From NCBI GenBank assembly GCA_964343975.1, contig CAYFLU010000046.1:1-20814 (forward strand): a stretch of DNA of 20,814 nt, read 5' to 3'. The position numbers and the translations under genes are program-made. The notes beneath the pieces were generated by a model that was not told the origin of the DNA, did no database searches, and saw nothing but the letters and a program-made list of their open reading frames with translations. Of the stretch, positions 12,494 through 20,574 are shown piece after piece (positions within the stretch are counted from its first letter, which is position 1; every line of letters starts with the position of its first letter). The DNA comes from SCUN01 sp964343975 (GTDB lineage Bacteria > Acidobacteriota > Vicinamibacteria > Vicinamibacterales > SCN-69-37).

Positions 12494-14284
12494 CTACGCG
12501 TTCAGCTTCGGATGCCGATCCTTCCACTCCGTCGCCTGTTCGAACGCGAGCGCCACACGCGCCATCGTGCCTTCGTCGTAGAGGCGGCCCGTGAGCATGA
12601 TCATCTGCGGCGCGTTGTTGACGATGCCGCACTTGACGGCCATGGCGGGCTGACCCGTGAGGTTGGTCGTCGACAGTGTGGCGTCGCTGCCCGCGCTGAG
12701 GAGCACGTGATACTTGCTCATCAACTTGTCGAACTCGCGCATCAGGAGCACGCGCGCGCGGTTCGCCTGGATGTACTCGACCGCCGGAATGAACCGCGCC
12801 GTCTTGAACGTGTTCGGCCACGAGCTGCGCGAGGTGCCTGTGCGGAGCAGATCCACATCGCCCGAGCGCGTGAGGCTGTCGAATGATGCCGCCGACTCCG
12901 CGTCGAGGATGAAGCCCAGCGTGTTCGTGAGGTTCGCCATCTGCGGCATGATGTCGTTCAGCTCGATCGGCTCGAGCTTCGCACCGAGCTTCGCGTAGGT
13001 CGCGAGCACGTTGTCGTAGTTCTTCCGCCGCTCCGCCTGCTGTTCCGGCGTGAGCCCGCCACGACCACCGCCGCCGCCACGTCCCGCACCCGCCGCACCG
13101 GCCGCGGTGGCGGGCGGAGGATCGAACTCACTCTTCACATACGCGATCTTGATGCCCGCGAGCGGCTGCGCCGGGTTCCACGTGAGCGCTGCATTCGCCA
13201 CCGAGTTGTCTTTGGCGTCGGGCCCGTAGATCGCGTTCAGCACGAGGATCGTGTCTTCCACGTACCGGCACATCGGCCCGAGCTTGTCCATCGTGTTCGA
13301 GAGCGCCATCGCGCCGTAGCGGCTCACGCGGCCATACGTCGGACGGAGACCCACAACGCCGTTGGCGGTGGAGGGGGAGATGATGGACCCGCGCGTCTCG
13401 GTGCCGATCGCGAAGCCGACACAGCCGGCCGCGGTCGCCGAGCCCGGGCCCGCCGACGAGCCACTGGCGCCGCCGCCATTCCACGGGTTCTTCGTCTGCC
13501 CGCCAAACCACATGTCGCCCTGCGCGAGCGCGCCGAGCGTCAGCTTGGCCACGAGCACCGCGCCCGCCGCTTCGAGCCGGTCGACGACCGACGCGTTGTA
13601 GTCGAACACCTGATCCACGTACGGCTCACCGCCCCACGTCGTCTTGATGCCCTTCGTGGCGAGGAGGTCCTTGCCGCCCCACGGAATCCCGTGCAGCGGG
13701 CCGCGGTACTTGCCGGCCTTGATTTCCTTGTCGGCGCGCGCCGCCTGTTCGAGCGCGAGGTCTTCGGTGAGCGTCACGTAGAAGTTGAGCGTCGGCTGGT
13801 AGCGCTTGAGCCGCGCGATGTACATCTTCGTGAGCTCGGTCGACGTCACGAGCTTGCGTTCGATCAATGCCGCCAGATGGGTGAGCGGCCAGAACGCGAC
13901 GTCTTCGAGATTGGCCGGACGCTTCAGCGTCATCGGCGGCTTGGTCGCGATCGTGAGCTTCGCGCCCGGTGTGGCCGGGCCCTTCGGCTCCTGACCCGGC
14001 AGCGACGGCTTGAAGATCAGCGCCGGATCGATATCGGGCGTGATCGGCAGGTCGCGCAGCCGCGCATACGTCTGCAGATTGCGGTTGAGGCCGTTGGCCA
14101 CCGCGGCTTCATCTTCCTTGCTCAGATGCAGCCCGGGAATCACCTCCGCGCAGTCGACCGTTTCGGCCTTGATCGGGCCCTGGGCCTGCTGGCCCTGCCC
14201 CTGCGCGAATGCTTTGGTGGCCACCGCGCCCGCAACAGCCACGGGCACGGTCGTGAGGAACTTGCGACGTGAAGCCTTCGACAT
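12494..14284 (-). CDS. Tat-exported amidase-signature hydrolase
   Basis: A 596-residue member of the amidase signature family, which hydrolyses amides with a Ser-cisSer-Lys triad. The triad is visible as K205 (GIPWGGKDLL), S276 (SGSSAGPGSATAAG, 274-287) and S300 (GTETRGSIISP). The N-terminus SRRKFLTTVPVAVAGAVA is a twin-arginine signal with cleavage after AFA, so the enzyme acts in the periplasm. Residues 398-420 carry a Gly/Ala/Arg-rich insertion (GAGRGGGGGRGG). It is related to GatA, but export and the lack of GatB/GatC argue against a tRNA role. The start ATG follows the stop of the upstream gene with no gap (TAGATG), and GGAG lies just before, so the two are an operon. The substrate is unknown. 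Confidence 0.88.
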   Translation of the reverse strand: MSKASRRKFLTTVPVAVAGAVATKAFAQGQGQQAQGPIKAETVDCAEVIPGLHLSKEDEAAVANGLNRNLQTYARLRDLPITPDIDPALIFKPSLPGQEPKGPATPGAKLTIATKPPMTLKRPANLEDVAFWPLTHLAALIERKLVTSTELTKMYIARLKRYQPTLNFYVTLTEDLALEQAARADKEIKAGKYRGPLHGIPWGGKDLLATKGIKTTWGGEPYVDQVFDYNASVVDRLEAAGAVLVAKLTLGALAQGDMWFGGQTKNPWNGGGASGSSAGPGSATAAGCVGFAIGTETRGSIISPSTANGVVGLRPTYGRVSRYGAMALSNTMDKLGPMCRYVEDTILVLNAIYGPDAKDNSVANAALTWNPAQPLAGIKIAYVKSEFDPPPATAAGAAGAGRGGGGGRGGLTPEQQAERRKNYDNVLATYAKLGAKLEPIELNDIMPQMANLTNTLGFILDAESAASFDSLTRSGDVDLLRTGTSRSSWPNTFKTARFIPAVEYIQANRARVLLMREFDKLMSKYHVLLSAGSDATLSTTNLTGQPAMAVKCGIVNNAPQMIMLTGRLYDEGTMARVALAFEQATEWKDRHPKLNA

Positions 14285-15253
14285 CTACTTCTTCTCCTTG
14301 AAGCCCGCGGGAATGGCGGTGTCGTCCGCCGTCACGGCCGTCTCCACAGACAGCACCTCGGTACTCGATGTGAACACTTTCGATTTCGCGTCGCCCTTCG
14401 GCTTCGCGATGCGGTTGGCGAGTCGGCCCATCAAGCCGCCGCCTCCGCCGGAATTCTGCTGCGCTTCTTCCGGGCCCTTCGCCGCTTCCATCGTCATGGT
14501 GGTGAGCATCGGCGTGCCCTCGAGCTTCTTCGCTTCGACCGCGAGCTTGTCGGTGAGTTCCTTCATCGACGGGTACTGCGCCATCAACATGCTCAGCTGG
14601 TTCATGTCGACGCCGGCGAGCACGTCGCCGTAGATCGCTTTCGTGAACTTGGCGTCGAACGCGGCCACTTCGTCGAGCGCCGCGATCTTCGGCGTGAGCC
14701 AAAAGCTCGTCGTGATCTCGAGCCCCCCGCCCTCTTCGAGCGTCTTGCCCTTCTCCTTCATCGTGACGATCACCTGCGTTTCGTGCGTGTCGTGACCGCC
14801 GATGGTCTTCTTCTGGCCGGTCTCCTTCACGCTGAAGGTGATCTCCACCTGTTTGCCCTGCTGCTTCGGGTCGGCCGGCTGATCGCCGCCGCTGCCCGAA
14901 CCGACGTCCTTCGACGCCTTGGCCTGCGCATCCTGCCACTGCTTGCGCAGTTCAGCGAACGTCGTGACCTTGTATTCCTTCTTCTTCAGGTCGAGATCGT
15001 AGACCTTCTCTTCGGCGAGGTCGATGATGCGTCCGTTCTGCGCGGACGTGCGCATCTGGCGATTGCCCTTCACGGCCACCGTGGAGATCGCACCGTCCTT
15101 CGCGGCATCACCGGCGAAGCGGTTCACGATGCTGCCGAGCATGCCGCCCATTTGGAATGTGGTCTTCTGCTGGGTCTTCACGTCCGCGGTGAGCTGAGGG
15201 ACGACCGCCATCACGAGGGCGGCAACACAGAAAGCGGGGGCAAAACGCTTCAT
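14285..15253 (-). CDS. Secreted protein of unknown function
   Basis: A 322-residue protein that I do not recognise with certainty. It begins with a signal peptide (MKRFAPAFCVAALVMAVVP, cleavage probably after LTA). The mature part has a beta-rich pattern with many charged residues (VKGNRQMRTSAQNGRIIDL, YDLDLKKKEYKVTTFAEL) and a G-S-G linker near 120. HDTHETQVIVTMKEKG could be part of a DUF4412-like or lipoprotein-localisation-like fold; this is a guess. A GGGGG-rich linker precedes the C-terminal 45 residues. The start at 15253 follows GGAGGT on the minus strand. It is the first gene of a two-gene operon with the Tat-exported amidase, so a role at the envelope is likely. Confidence 0.7.
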   Translation of the reverse strand: MKRFAPAFCVAALVMAVVPQLTADVKTQQKTTFQMGGMLGSIVNRFAGDAAKDGAISTVAVKGNRQMRTSAQNGRIIDLAEEKVYDLDLKKKEYKVTTFAELRKQWQDAQAKASKDVGSGSGGDQPADPKQQGKQVEITFSVKETGQKKTIGGHDTHETQVIVTMKEKGKTLEEGGGLEITTSFWLTPKIAALDEVAAFDAKFTKAIYGDVLAGVDMNQLSMLMAQYPSMKELTDKLAVEAKKLEGTPMLTTMTMEAAKGPEEAQQNSGGGGGLMGRLANRIAKPKGDAKSKVFTSSTEVLSVETAVTADDTAIPAGFKEKK

Positions 15254-15296
15254 AGGGACCTCCAGGTCGGGAAGCGAAGGTATTCTATTGTGGCCG
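15254..15296. promoter_or_regulatory. Compact divergent promoter region
   Basis: Only 43 bases separate two divergent starts. An AT-rich island holds both -10 boxes on the same bases: TATTCT (15281-15286) forward and TAGAAT (15287-15282) on the minus strand. The minus-strand gene has GGAGGT before its ATG. The plus-strand gene has no Shine-Dalgarno and its ATG lies ten bases after the -10. The two promoters probably exclude each other. Confidence 0.5.
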
Positions 15297-16448
15297 ATGC
15301 TCGTCCGCGCTGCCATCTGCCTCGTGGCTGCCGTTGCCGTTGCGACCTGGCTCGACGCCACCACCGTGGCGGCGCCCCAGGGCGGTCCCGTCGTGCGGCC
15401 CGCTGTTTCTGCGGGCGGCTACATCTATATCTCCACGATCCGGCCCACCAGCACCGATGGCGACATCGCGGCGCAGACCCGCGACGTGTTCGGCCAGCTG
15501 AAGGCAACCCTCGAGGCGAACCAGTCGTCGATGGGGCAGCTCTGCCACATCCAGGTCTCGCTCCGGAAGGCCGACGACTTCGCGGCCATGAACACCGCAT
15601 ACGCCGAACTGATCGGCGACGCGCCGCCGGCCCGCACCACCTTCGTGTCGTGGCTGCGCGGCTCCACGCTCATCGAGATCAGCGCGGTCGCGGTGCCGAA
15701 CGGCGCCACGCGCGAAGCGCTCAATCCCGCCGGCTGGGCCAAGAACCCGCGCCCCTACAGCTACATCGTCCGCACCGACGACCTCGTGTTCTTCGCCGGC
15801 CTCGTGTCGCGCAAAGGCACCGACGACTCCGTCGTGAAGGGCAATGCGAAGGCGCAGACGATGACGATTCTCGACAATGTCGGGACGCTGCTTGAAACGG
15901 TTGAACTCACGTACGACAACATCGTGTCGGCGCGCGTGTATCTGTCGTCGCCGTACGACTTCACGGACGTGAACTCAATCTACGGCGACTACTTCCAGAA
16001 AGAGCCGCCCGCGCGCGCCACCGCCGTGGCCGAGCTCACCAACAACGACAACACCGTCGAGATCACGATGGTCGCGTCGCGCCGGCCGAAGACCGTGATC
16101 GGCGGCACGGCCGGCAACGGCTTTCCCGTGAGCCTCGCGATCGCCGAAGGGCCGCGCGTGTGGCTGTCGGCCGTGATCGGCGACACCGACAAGCACACGA
16201 AGAACATCGCCGATCAGACGCGCGACGCCTTCGGACACTTCAAGACGACGCTCGGCGATGCGGGGCTCGACCTCAGCCACATCGTCGACACGACGGTGTA
16301 TCTGCCGGACGCCTTCGAATTGCCGCAGGTGGACAAGGTCTACCGCGAGTTGTTCCCGCTCGATCCACCCGCCCGCGCCGCCATCCCGTCGCGGTTGGTG
16401 GTGGATCCGGCCATGATCGAAGTGCTGGCGCTGGCTGTGCGCAAGTAG
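15297..16448 (+). CDS. Secreted protein with three tandem RidA (YjgF) domains
   Basis: A 383-residue protein with a signal peptide (hydrophobic 5-18, cleavage near TTVAA) followed by three RidA-like domains at about 31-134, 152-262 and 276-382. Each has the family's substrate-carboxylate arginine in a PPAR motif (R113, R240, R360). Each also has the glutamate 14-15 residues later (E127, E255, E375), the spacing of E. coli RidA R105 and E120. RidA is a homotrimer that hydrolyses reactive imines and enamines, so one chain here may supply all three subunits. Export is unusual for the family. ATG 15297 is preferred over TTG 15288 because the -10 box at 15281 would start transcripts near 15293. 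It heads the dgcN-dgcA operon, 10 bases upstream of dgcN. Confidence 0.85.
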   Translation: MLVRAAICLVAAVAVATWLDATTVAAPQGGPVVRPAVSAGGYIYISTIRPTSTDGDIAAQTRDVFGQLKATLEANQSSMGQLCHIQVSLRKADDFAAMNTAYAELIGDAPPARTTFVSWLRGSTLIEISAVAVPNGATREALNPAGWAKNPRPYSYIVRTDDLVFFAGLVSRKGTDDSVVKGNAKAQTMTILDNVGTLLETVELTYDNIVSARVYLSSPYDFTDVNSIYGDYFQKEPPARATAVAELTNNDNTVEITMVASRRPKTVIGGTAGNGFPVSLAIAEGPRVWLSAVIGDTDKHTKNIADQTRDAFGHFKTTLGDAGLDLSHIVDTTVYLPDAFELPQVDKVYRELFPLDPPARAAIPSRLVVDPAMIEVLALAVRK

Positions 16449-16458
16449 GCACCCGATC

Positions 16459-17463
16459 GTGCTCCACCTTCGTCAGCCCTACCTCCTGTTTCTTGGCGAC
16501 ATCACCCTCGCCTCCGACGCGAAGACGGGTTTCGGTTTGCGCGACTGGCGTCGCGAGGCCGTGATGGGCGAGTGCCGGTTGCCGGGCTGCACCGTGTCGT
16601 TGGATCTGCCGGTGTTCGAGCCTCGTGCGGCGAAGGCCGCCGGGGCGCAGTCGATCGTGATCGGCGTGGCGAGTGTTGGTGGCCGCATCCCCGAGCACTG
16701 GCTGCCGACGTTGATCGAGGCCGCGGCCTGCGGCCTCGACGTCGTGAGCGGCATGCACACGCGGTTGTCCACGTGGCCCTCGCTCGCGGCAGCCGCGGCA
16801 TCGTCTGGCGCGCGCCTCATTGACGTGCGTGCGAACGACGGCGGCTTTCCGACCGGCACAGGGCTCAAGCGCCCGGGGAAGCGGTTGCTGACAGTCGGCA
16901 CGGACTGCGCGCTCGGCAAGAAGTACACGGCGCTGGCGCTGACGCGCGCGTTTCACGACGCCGGTGTGCCGGCGACGTTCCGCGCCACCGGGCAGACGGG
17001 CATCATGATCGCCGGCGAAGGCATTGCGATCGACGCGGTTGTGGCGGATTTCATCGCCGGCGCCGCCGAGCAGCTGTCGCCGGCCAACGCGCCCGACCAC
17101 TGGGACGTGATCGAAGGACAGGGCGCGCTGTTTCATCCCGCGTATGCCGGCGTGACGCTCGGCCTCATTCATGGCTCACAGCCCGATGCGATCGTGCTCT
17201 GCCACGATCCGTCGCGCGAGACGCTCGAAGATCTGCCGCACGTGCCGATCACGCCACTGCCCACGGCGATCGCCCGCTACCTCGACGCGGCGCGCGTGAC
17301 GAATCCCGCGGTGGTGTGCGCGGGCCTCTCCATCAACTCGTCGTCGCTCGATGCCCGCGCCTGGGCCGACTATCAGCAGCGCGTGATGGGCGAACTCGGC
17401 CTGCCCGTGTGTGATCCGATGCGCGGCGGCGTGGAGCCGATCGTGCGCGCGCTCATCGCATGA
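16459..17463 (+). CDS. dgcN: DUF1611-family D-glutamate N-acetyltransferase
   Basis: A 334-residue cytoplasmic protein of the DUF1611 (DgcN) family. It starts PYLLFLGDITLASDAKTGFG and carries a P-loop-like VGTDCALGKKYTALALTRAF (146-165). It continues with FRATGQTGIMIAGEG, a DVIEGQGALFHPAYAGVTLG segment and HGSQPDAIVLCHDPSR. In marine bacteria DgcN acetylates D-glutamate to N-acetyl-D-glutamate, and DgcA then racemises it. The partner gene here overlaps by four bases (ATGA), which strongly supports the same pathway. The GTG start at 16459 has only a weak ribosome binding site. The older annotation 'NAD-dependent epimerase/DUF1611' gives no alternative function that fits better. Confidence 0.85.
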   Translation: MLHLRQPYLLFLGDITLASDAKTGFGLRDWRREAVMGECRLPGCTVSLDLPVFEPRAAKAAGAQSIVIGVASVGGRIPEHWLPTLIEAAACGLDVVSGMHTRLSTWPSLAAAAASSGARLIDVRANDGGFPTGTGLKRPGKRLLTVGTDCALGKKYTALALTRAFHDAGVPATFRATGQTGIMIAGEGIAIDAVVADFIAGAAEQLSPANAPDHWDVIEGQGALFHPAYAGVTLGLIHGSQPDAIVLCHDPSRETLEDLPHVPITPLPTAIARYLDAARVTNPAVVCAGLSINSSSLDARAWADYQQRVMGELGLPVCDPMRGGVEPIVRALIA

Positions 17464-18446
17464 GCCTGACCGCCGAGCTCGCACTCGAACGCTGGGCGCT
17501 TGCCGAGCCGTTCGTGATCGCACGCGAGGTCATGCGCGACGTGCCGCTCGTGCATCTGCGGCTCACCGATGCCGACGGCGCGAGTGGGCACGCGGAAGCC
17601 GCGGGCGTCGACTACGACGGCGAGACGCCGGCGTCGATCGCGGCGCAGATTCGCGCGGTGAGCAATCGCCTGCACGCCGACATCACGGCCACGGAGCTCA
17701 ACGCGCTCCTGCCCGCGGGCGGCGCGCGCAACGCGGTGGACTGCGCGCTCTGGGATCTGCGCGCGAAGCGGCACGGCATCCGCGCCGCCACCACCGCGGC
17801 CGTGGCGCCGCTGAAGCCCGTGACCACCGCGATGACGATCGGTCTCGGCAGCGCCGACGACATCCGCCGCCGTGCCGAGGCGGTGCGCGAGCACCGGCTG
17901 ATCAAGATCAAGGTCGACGCCACGCGCCACCTCGAGCACGTGAAGATCGTCGCCGACATCATCCCCACCGCGCGCATCGTCATCGACGCGAACGAGGGCT
18001 GGACGATGGCGCTGCTCGAATCGCTGTTGCCGCAGCTCGCACGCGAAGGCGTGGAAGCGGTGGAGCAGCCGCTGCCGCGCGGCGCGGATCAGGCGCTCGC
18101 GGGCTGGCGCCCGCCGGTGATGCTGATCGCCGACGAGTCGTGCACCGACACGGCCTCGCTCGACGCGCTCGGTGATCGGTATCAGGGCGTGAACGTGAAG
18201 CTCGACAAGTGCGGTGGCCTCACTGAGGCACTCTCGCTCGCCCGCGCCGCCCGTGCGCGCGGCCTGGCCGTGATGGTCGGCAACATGTGCGGCACCTCAC
18301 TCGGCATGGCGCCCGCGTTTCTCGTCGCCCAGCTCGCGCGCTGGGTCGACCTCGACGGCCCGCTCTTGCAGGTCGACGACCGCGACCACGCCATGCGCTA
18401 CGAACACGGACTGCTGTATCCGCCATCGCCCGAACTGTGGGGATAG
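17460..18446 (+). CDS. dgcA: Enolase-superfamily racemase/epimerase (N-acetyl-D-glutamate racemase or Ala-Glu dipeptide epimerase)
   Basis: A 328-residue member of the muconate-lactonizing subgroup of the enolase superfamily. It has the KxK catalytic base (K149 and K151 in LIKIKVD), the metal ligands D176 (IDANEGW), E202 (VEQPLP) and D225 (IADESC), and the second base K247 (NVKLDKCGG). This residue set matches E. coli Ala-Glu dipeptide epimerase. With dgcN directly upstream and overlapping, the likely activity is interconversion of N-acetyl-D- and N-acetyl-L-glutamate, as shown for DgcA. An epimerase for peptidoglycan-derived L-Ala-D-Glu dipeptides is the alternative, and both serve D-glutamate salvage. 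It is 13 bases upstream of the deacylase gene. Confidence 0.87.
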   Translation: MSLTAELALERWALAEPFVIAREVMRDVPLVHLRLTDADGASGHAEAAGVDYDGETPASIAAQIRAVSNRLHADITATELNALLPAGGARNAVDCALWDLRAKRHGIRAATTAAVAPLKPVTTAMTIGLGSADDIRRRAEAVREHRLIKIKVDATRHLEHVKIVADIIPTARIVIDANEGWTMALLESLLPQLAREGVEAVEQPLPRGADQALAGWRPPVMLIADESCTDTASLDALGDRYQGVNVKLDKCGGLTEALSLARAARARGLAVMVGNMCGTSLGMAPAFLVAQLARWVDLDGPLLQVDDRDHAMRYEHGLLYPPSPELWG

Positions 18447-18459
18447 GCTGGAGGAGACC

Positions 18460-20010
18460 ATGCGCCGTCTTGTCACTCTCGCCGTTACTGCACTCGCGCT
18501 CACCGCCGTGCTCGTGCGCGCGCAAGCACCCGCGCCGGGCACGACGATCACCAACGCCCTGCTCTTCGACGGCAGCGGCGCGGCGCCGCAGCGCGGTGCG
18601 CTGCGACTGCAGGGTGATCGCATTGTCGCGGTCGGCGCCGCCGTCGTGCCGCAGACCGGCGACCGCGTCGTGGACGCGCACGGACTCGCGCTCGCGCCGG
18701 GCTTCATCGACACGCACAGCCATCACGATCGCGGACTCGCCAGTGCGGCCGATGCGCCCGCGATGCTCAGCCAGGGCATCACCACCATCGTCGTCGGTCA
18801 GGACGGCGGCGGGAGCACCACGGTGGCGGAGCTGATGGCGCGGTTCGAGAAGAGCCTGGTGTCGGTAAACGTCGCGGCATTCGCTGGGCACGGACGGATT
18901 CGCAGCGCGGTCATGGGCAAAGAGGACACGCGCAAGGCCACAGCGGCCGAGGTCGAGCAGATGAAGGCGCTCGTGAAGGCCGACATGGATGCGGGCGCGC
19001 TCGGCCTGTCGACCGGTCTCGAGTACGACCCGGGCATCTACTCCGAGCCGTCGGAGGTGATCGCGCTGGCGAAGGTCGCGGGCGATGCCGGCGGCCGCTA
19101 CGCGAGCCACATCCGCAGTGAAGACCGCGAGTTCTGGCAGGCGCTCGATGAAGTGATCACGATCGGTCGCGTGAACAGGATGCCGGTGCAGGTGTCGCAT
19201 ATCAAGCTCGGCATGCTCGATCTCTGGGGGCAGGCGGCAAAGGCCATCGCCGTGCTCGACAAAGCACGCGCATCTGGCGTGAACGTCGTCGCCGACATCT
19301 ATCCCTACACGTACTGGCAGTCGAACCTCGGCGTGTTCTTCCCGAAACGCAACTTCAGCGACCGTGCAGAAGCGGAGTTCGTACTGCGCCACATCTCGCG
19401 CGCGGACGGCATCATCTTCAACAGCTTCCGTCGTCATCCCGACTACGAAGGCAAAACGCTGGCGGCGGTGGCGACGCTGCGCGGTACGTCGGAGGTGCAG
19501 ACGCTGCTGGATCTGCTCGCCGAGCCCGGCGGTGACGGCGTCAGCATCGTCGCGCGCGGCATGGACGATGCGGACGTGGCGCGGCTGATGCAGTGGCCGT
19601 TCACCAACATCTGCAGTGACGGCATGTCCACGGGCCAGCATCCGCGCGGCTCGGGCAGCTTTCCGAAAGTGCTCGGGCCGTTCGTGCGCGACAAGAAGCT
19701 CTTCAGTGCCCAGGAGGCGGTGCGAAAAATGACGACGCTGGCGGCGGCGAATGTCGGGATCGCGAATCGCGGCGCGCTGAAGGTTGGACACTTCGCGGAC
19801 CTCGTGTTGTTCGATCCGGCCACGATCGCCGACCGCGCCGACTTCGGCCACGCGCAGGATCAGGCGGTTGGCGTCACCACGGTGTGGGTGAATGGGCAGG
19901 TCGTGTTCAGCGAGGGCAAGACCACCAAGGCGATGGCGGGGCGTCCGGTGAAGCGGCCGACAGCTCGTGGTATCGTGCCGGTTCCCCTTTTTTCACGGAG
20001 AGACACATAG
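18460..20010 (+). CDS. Secreted N-acyl-D-amino-acid deacylase-type amidohydrolase
   Basis: A 516-residue amidohydrolase with a signal peptide (MRRLVTLAVTALALTAVLVRAQA, split at AQA, mature from about residue 24), so it acts outside the cytoplasm. The metal motif is DTHSHHD with H86 and H88, then the D-aminoacylase-like LSTGLEYDPGIYS (183-195), H217 (SHIRSE), H247 (QVSHIK) and D387 (CSDG). These match D-aminoacylase, which releases D-amino acids from N-acyl precursors. The Cys of the family's VVGNCG metal site is replaced (VVGQDG, 111-116). GGAGGA at 18450-18455 precedes the ATG. With dgcN/dgcA it could supply D-amino acids. The deviation leaves room for another amide or peptide substrate. Confidence 0.82.
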   Translation: MRRLVTLAVTALALTAVLVRAQAPAPGTTITNALLFDGSGAAPQRGALRLQGDRIVAVGAAVVPQTGDRVVDAHGLALAPGFIDTHSHHDRGLASAADAPAMLSQGITTIVVGQDGGGSTTVAELMARFEKSLVSVNVAAFAGHGRIRSAVMGKEDTRKATAAEVEQMKALVKADMDAGALGLSTGLEYDPGIYSEPSEVIALAKVAGDAGGRYASHIRSEDREFWQALDEVITIGRVNRMPVQVSHIKLGMLDLWGQAAKAIAVLDKARASGVNVVADIYPYTYWQSNLGVFFPKRNFSDRAEAEFVLRHISRADGIIFNSFRRHPDYEGKTLAAVATLRGTSEVQTLLDLLAEPGGDGVSIVARGMDDADVARLMQWPFTNICSDGMSTGQHPRGSGSFPKVLGPFVRDKKLFSAQEAVRKMTTLAAANVGIANRGALKVGHFADLVLFDPATIADRADFGHAQDQAVGVTTVWVNGQVVFSEGKTTKAMAGRPVKRPTARGIVPVPLFSRRDT

Positions 20011-20511
20011 ATGGTTCTCACGAAGGCCGAACTCATTGGCTCGCTTCAGAACGAAGTGCGCATTCTTCTTCACCTCGCGGGTAAGGTGGACGCCAAGAGC
20101 GTCGACTACCGTCCGACCGCCAAGCAGCGCAGCACGATCGAGTGGATGCGTTACCTGTGCCTGATGGGACCGGCGCTGGTGGATGCCGCCAAGACCGGCA
20201 CGTTCAACGGCGAAGCGTGGGGCAAGGAGCAGGCCGCTGTGGACGCGCTGGATCTTCAGGGCGTGATCGCGCGCATCGGCACGCTGAGCGACCACTTCGC
20301 GAAGGCGGTTGGCGAGATGTCGGATGCCGACTTCCGCGTGGAGATCGAGATGTTCGGGCAGAAGTACACGAAGGGCTCGTTCCTCGTGAACATGGTGCTC
20401 TCGGGCTACGCCGCGTACCGCACGCAGATCTTTCAGCACCTGAAGAGCTGCGGCCGCGAAGAACTCACGACGGCCAACCTGTGGGGCGGCATGGACGCCC
20501 CGAAGCAGTAG
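20011..20511 (+). CDS. DinB-fold protein lacking the usual metal histidines
   Basis: A 166-residue four-helix protein resembling the DinB/DfsB superfamily, for example IEWMRYLCLMGPALVDA and SGYAAYRTQIFQHLKSCG (132-148). Family members with enzyme activity bind metal through three histidines, one in helix 2 and two in a H-x3-H motif. Here the matching positions are Y48 and Y133/Y136, so it probably does not bind metal the usual way. H21, H95 and H143 exist elsewhere. The start directly follows the upstream stop (TAGATG) with GGAGAGA at about 19998, so it is the last gene of the D-amino-acid operon. Its role there is unknown. Confidence 0.72.
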   Translation: MVLTKAELIGSLQNEVRILLHLAGKVDAKSVDYRPTAKQRSTIEWMRYLCLMGPALVDAAKTGTFNGEAWGKEQAAVDALDLQGVIARIGTLSDHFAKAVGEMSDADFRVEIEMFGQKYTKGSFLVNMVLSGYAAYRTQIFQHLKSCGREELTTANLWGGMDAPKQ

Positions 20512-20521
20512 ATCCTCTCGG

Positions 20522-20545
20522 CCGGCCGCTCTTCGGAGCGGCCGG
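20522..20545. terminator. Strong hairpin with TTCG loop between convergent genes
   Basis: CCGGCCGCTC (20522-20531) and GAGCGGCCGG (20536-20545) pair perfectly around TTCG, the very stable UUCG tetraloop. It lies 10 bases after the DinB-fold gene and faces the convergent transporter gene. There is no T-tract on either side, so it may stabilise 3' ends or need a factor to end transcription. Confidence 0.6.
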
Positions 20546-20574
20546 TCCGTGTGATCGGCCGTCCCTCCGGCCTG

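Noticed and set aside
12494..14284. GatA subunit of the tRNA-dependent amidotransferase
   Set aside because: A Tat signal peptide, a non-GatA insertion and absence of gatB/gatC argue for an exported amidase instead.
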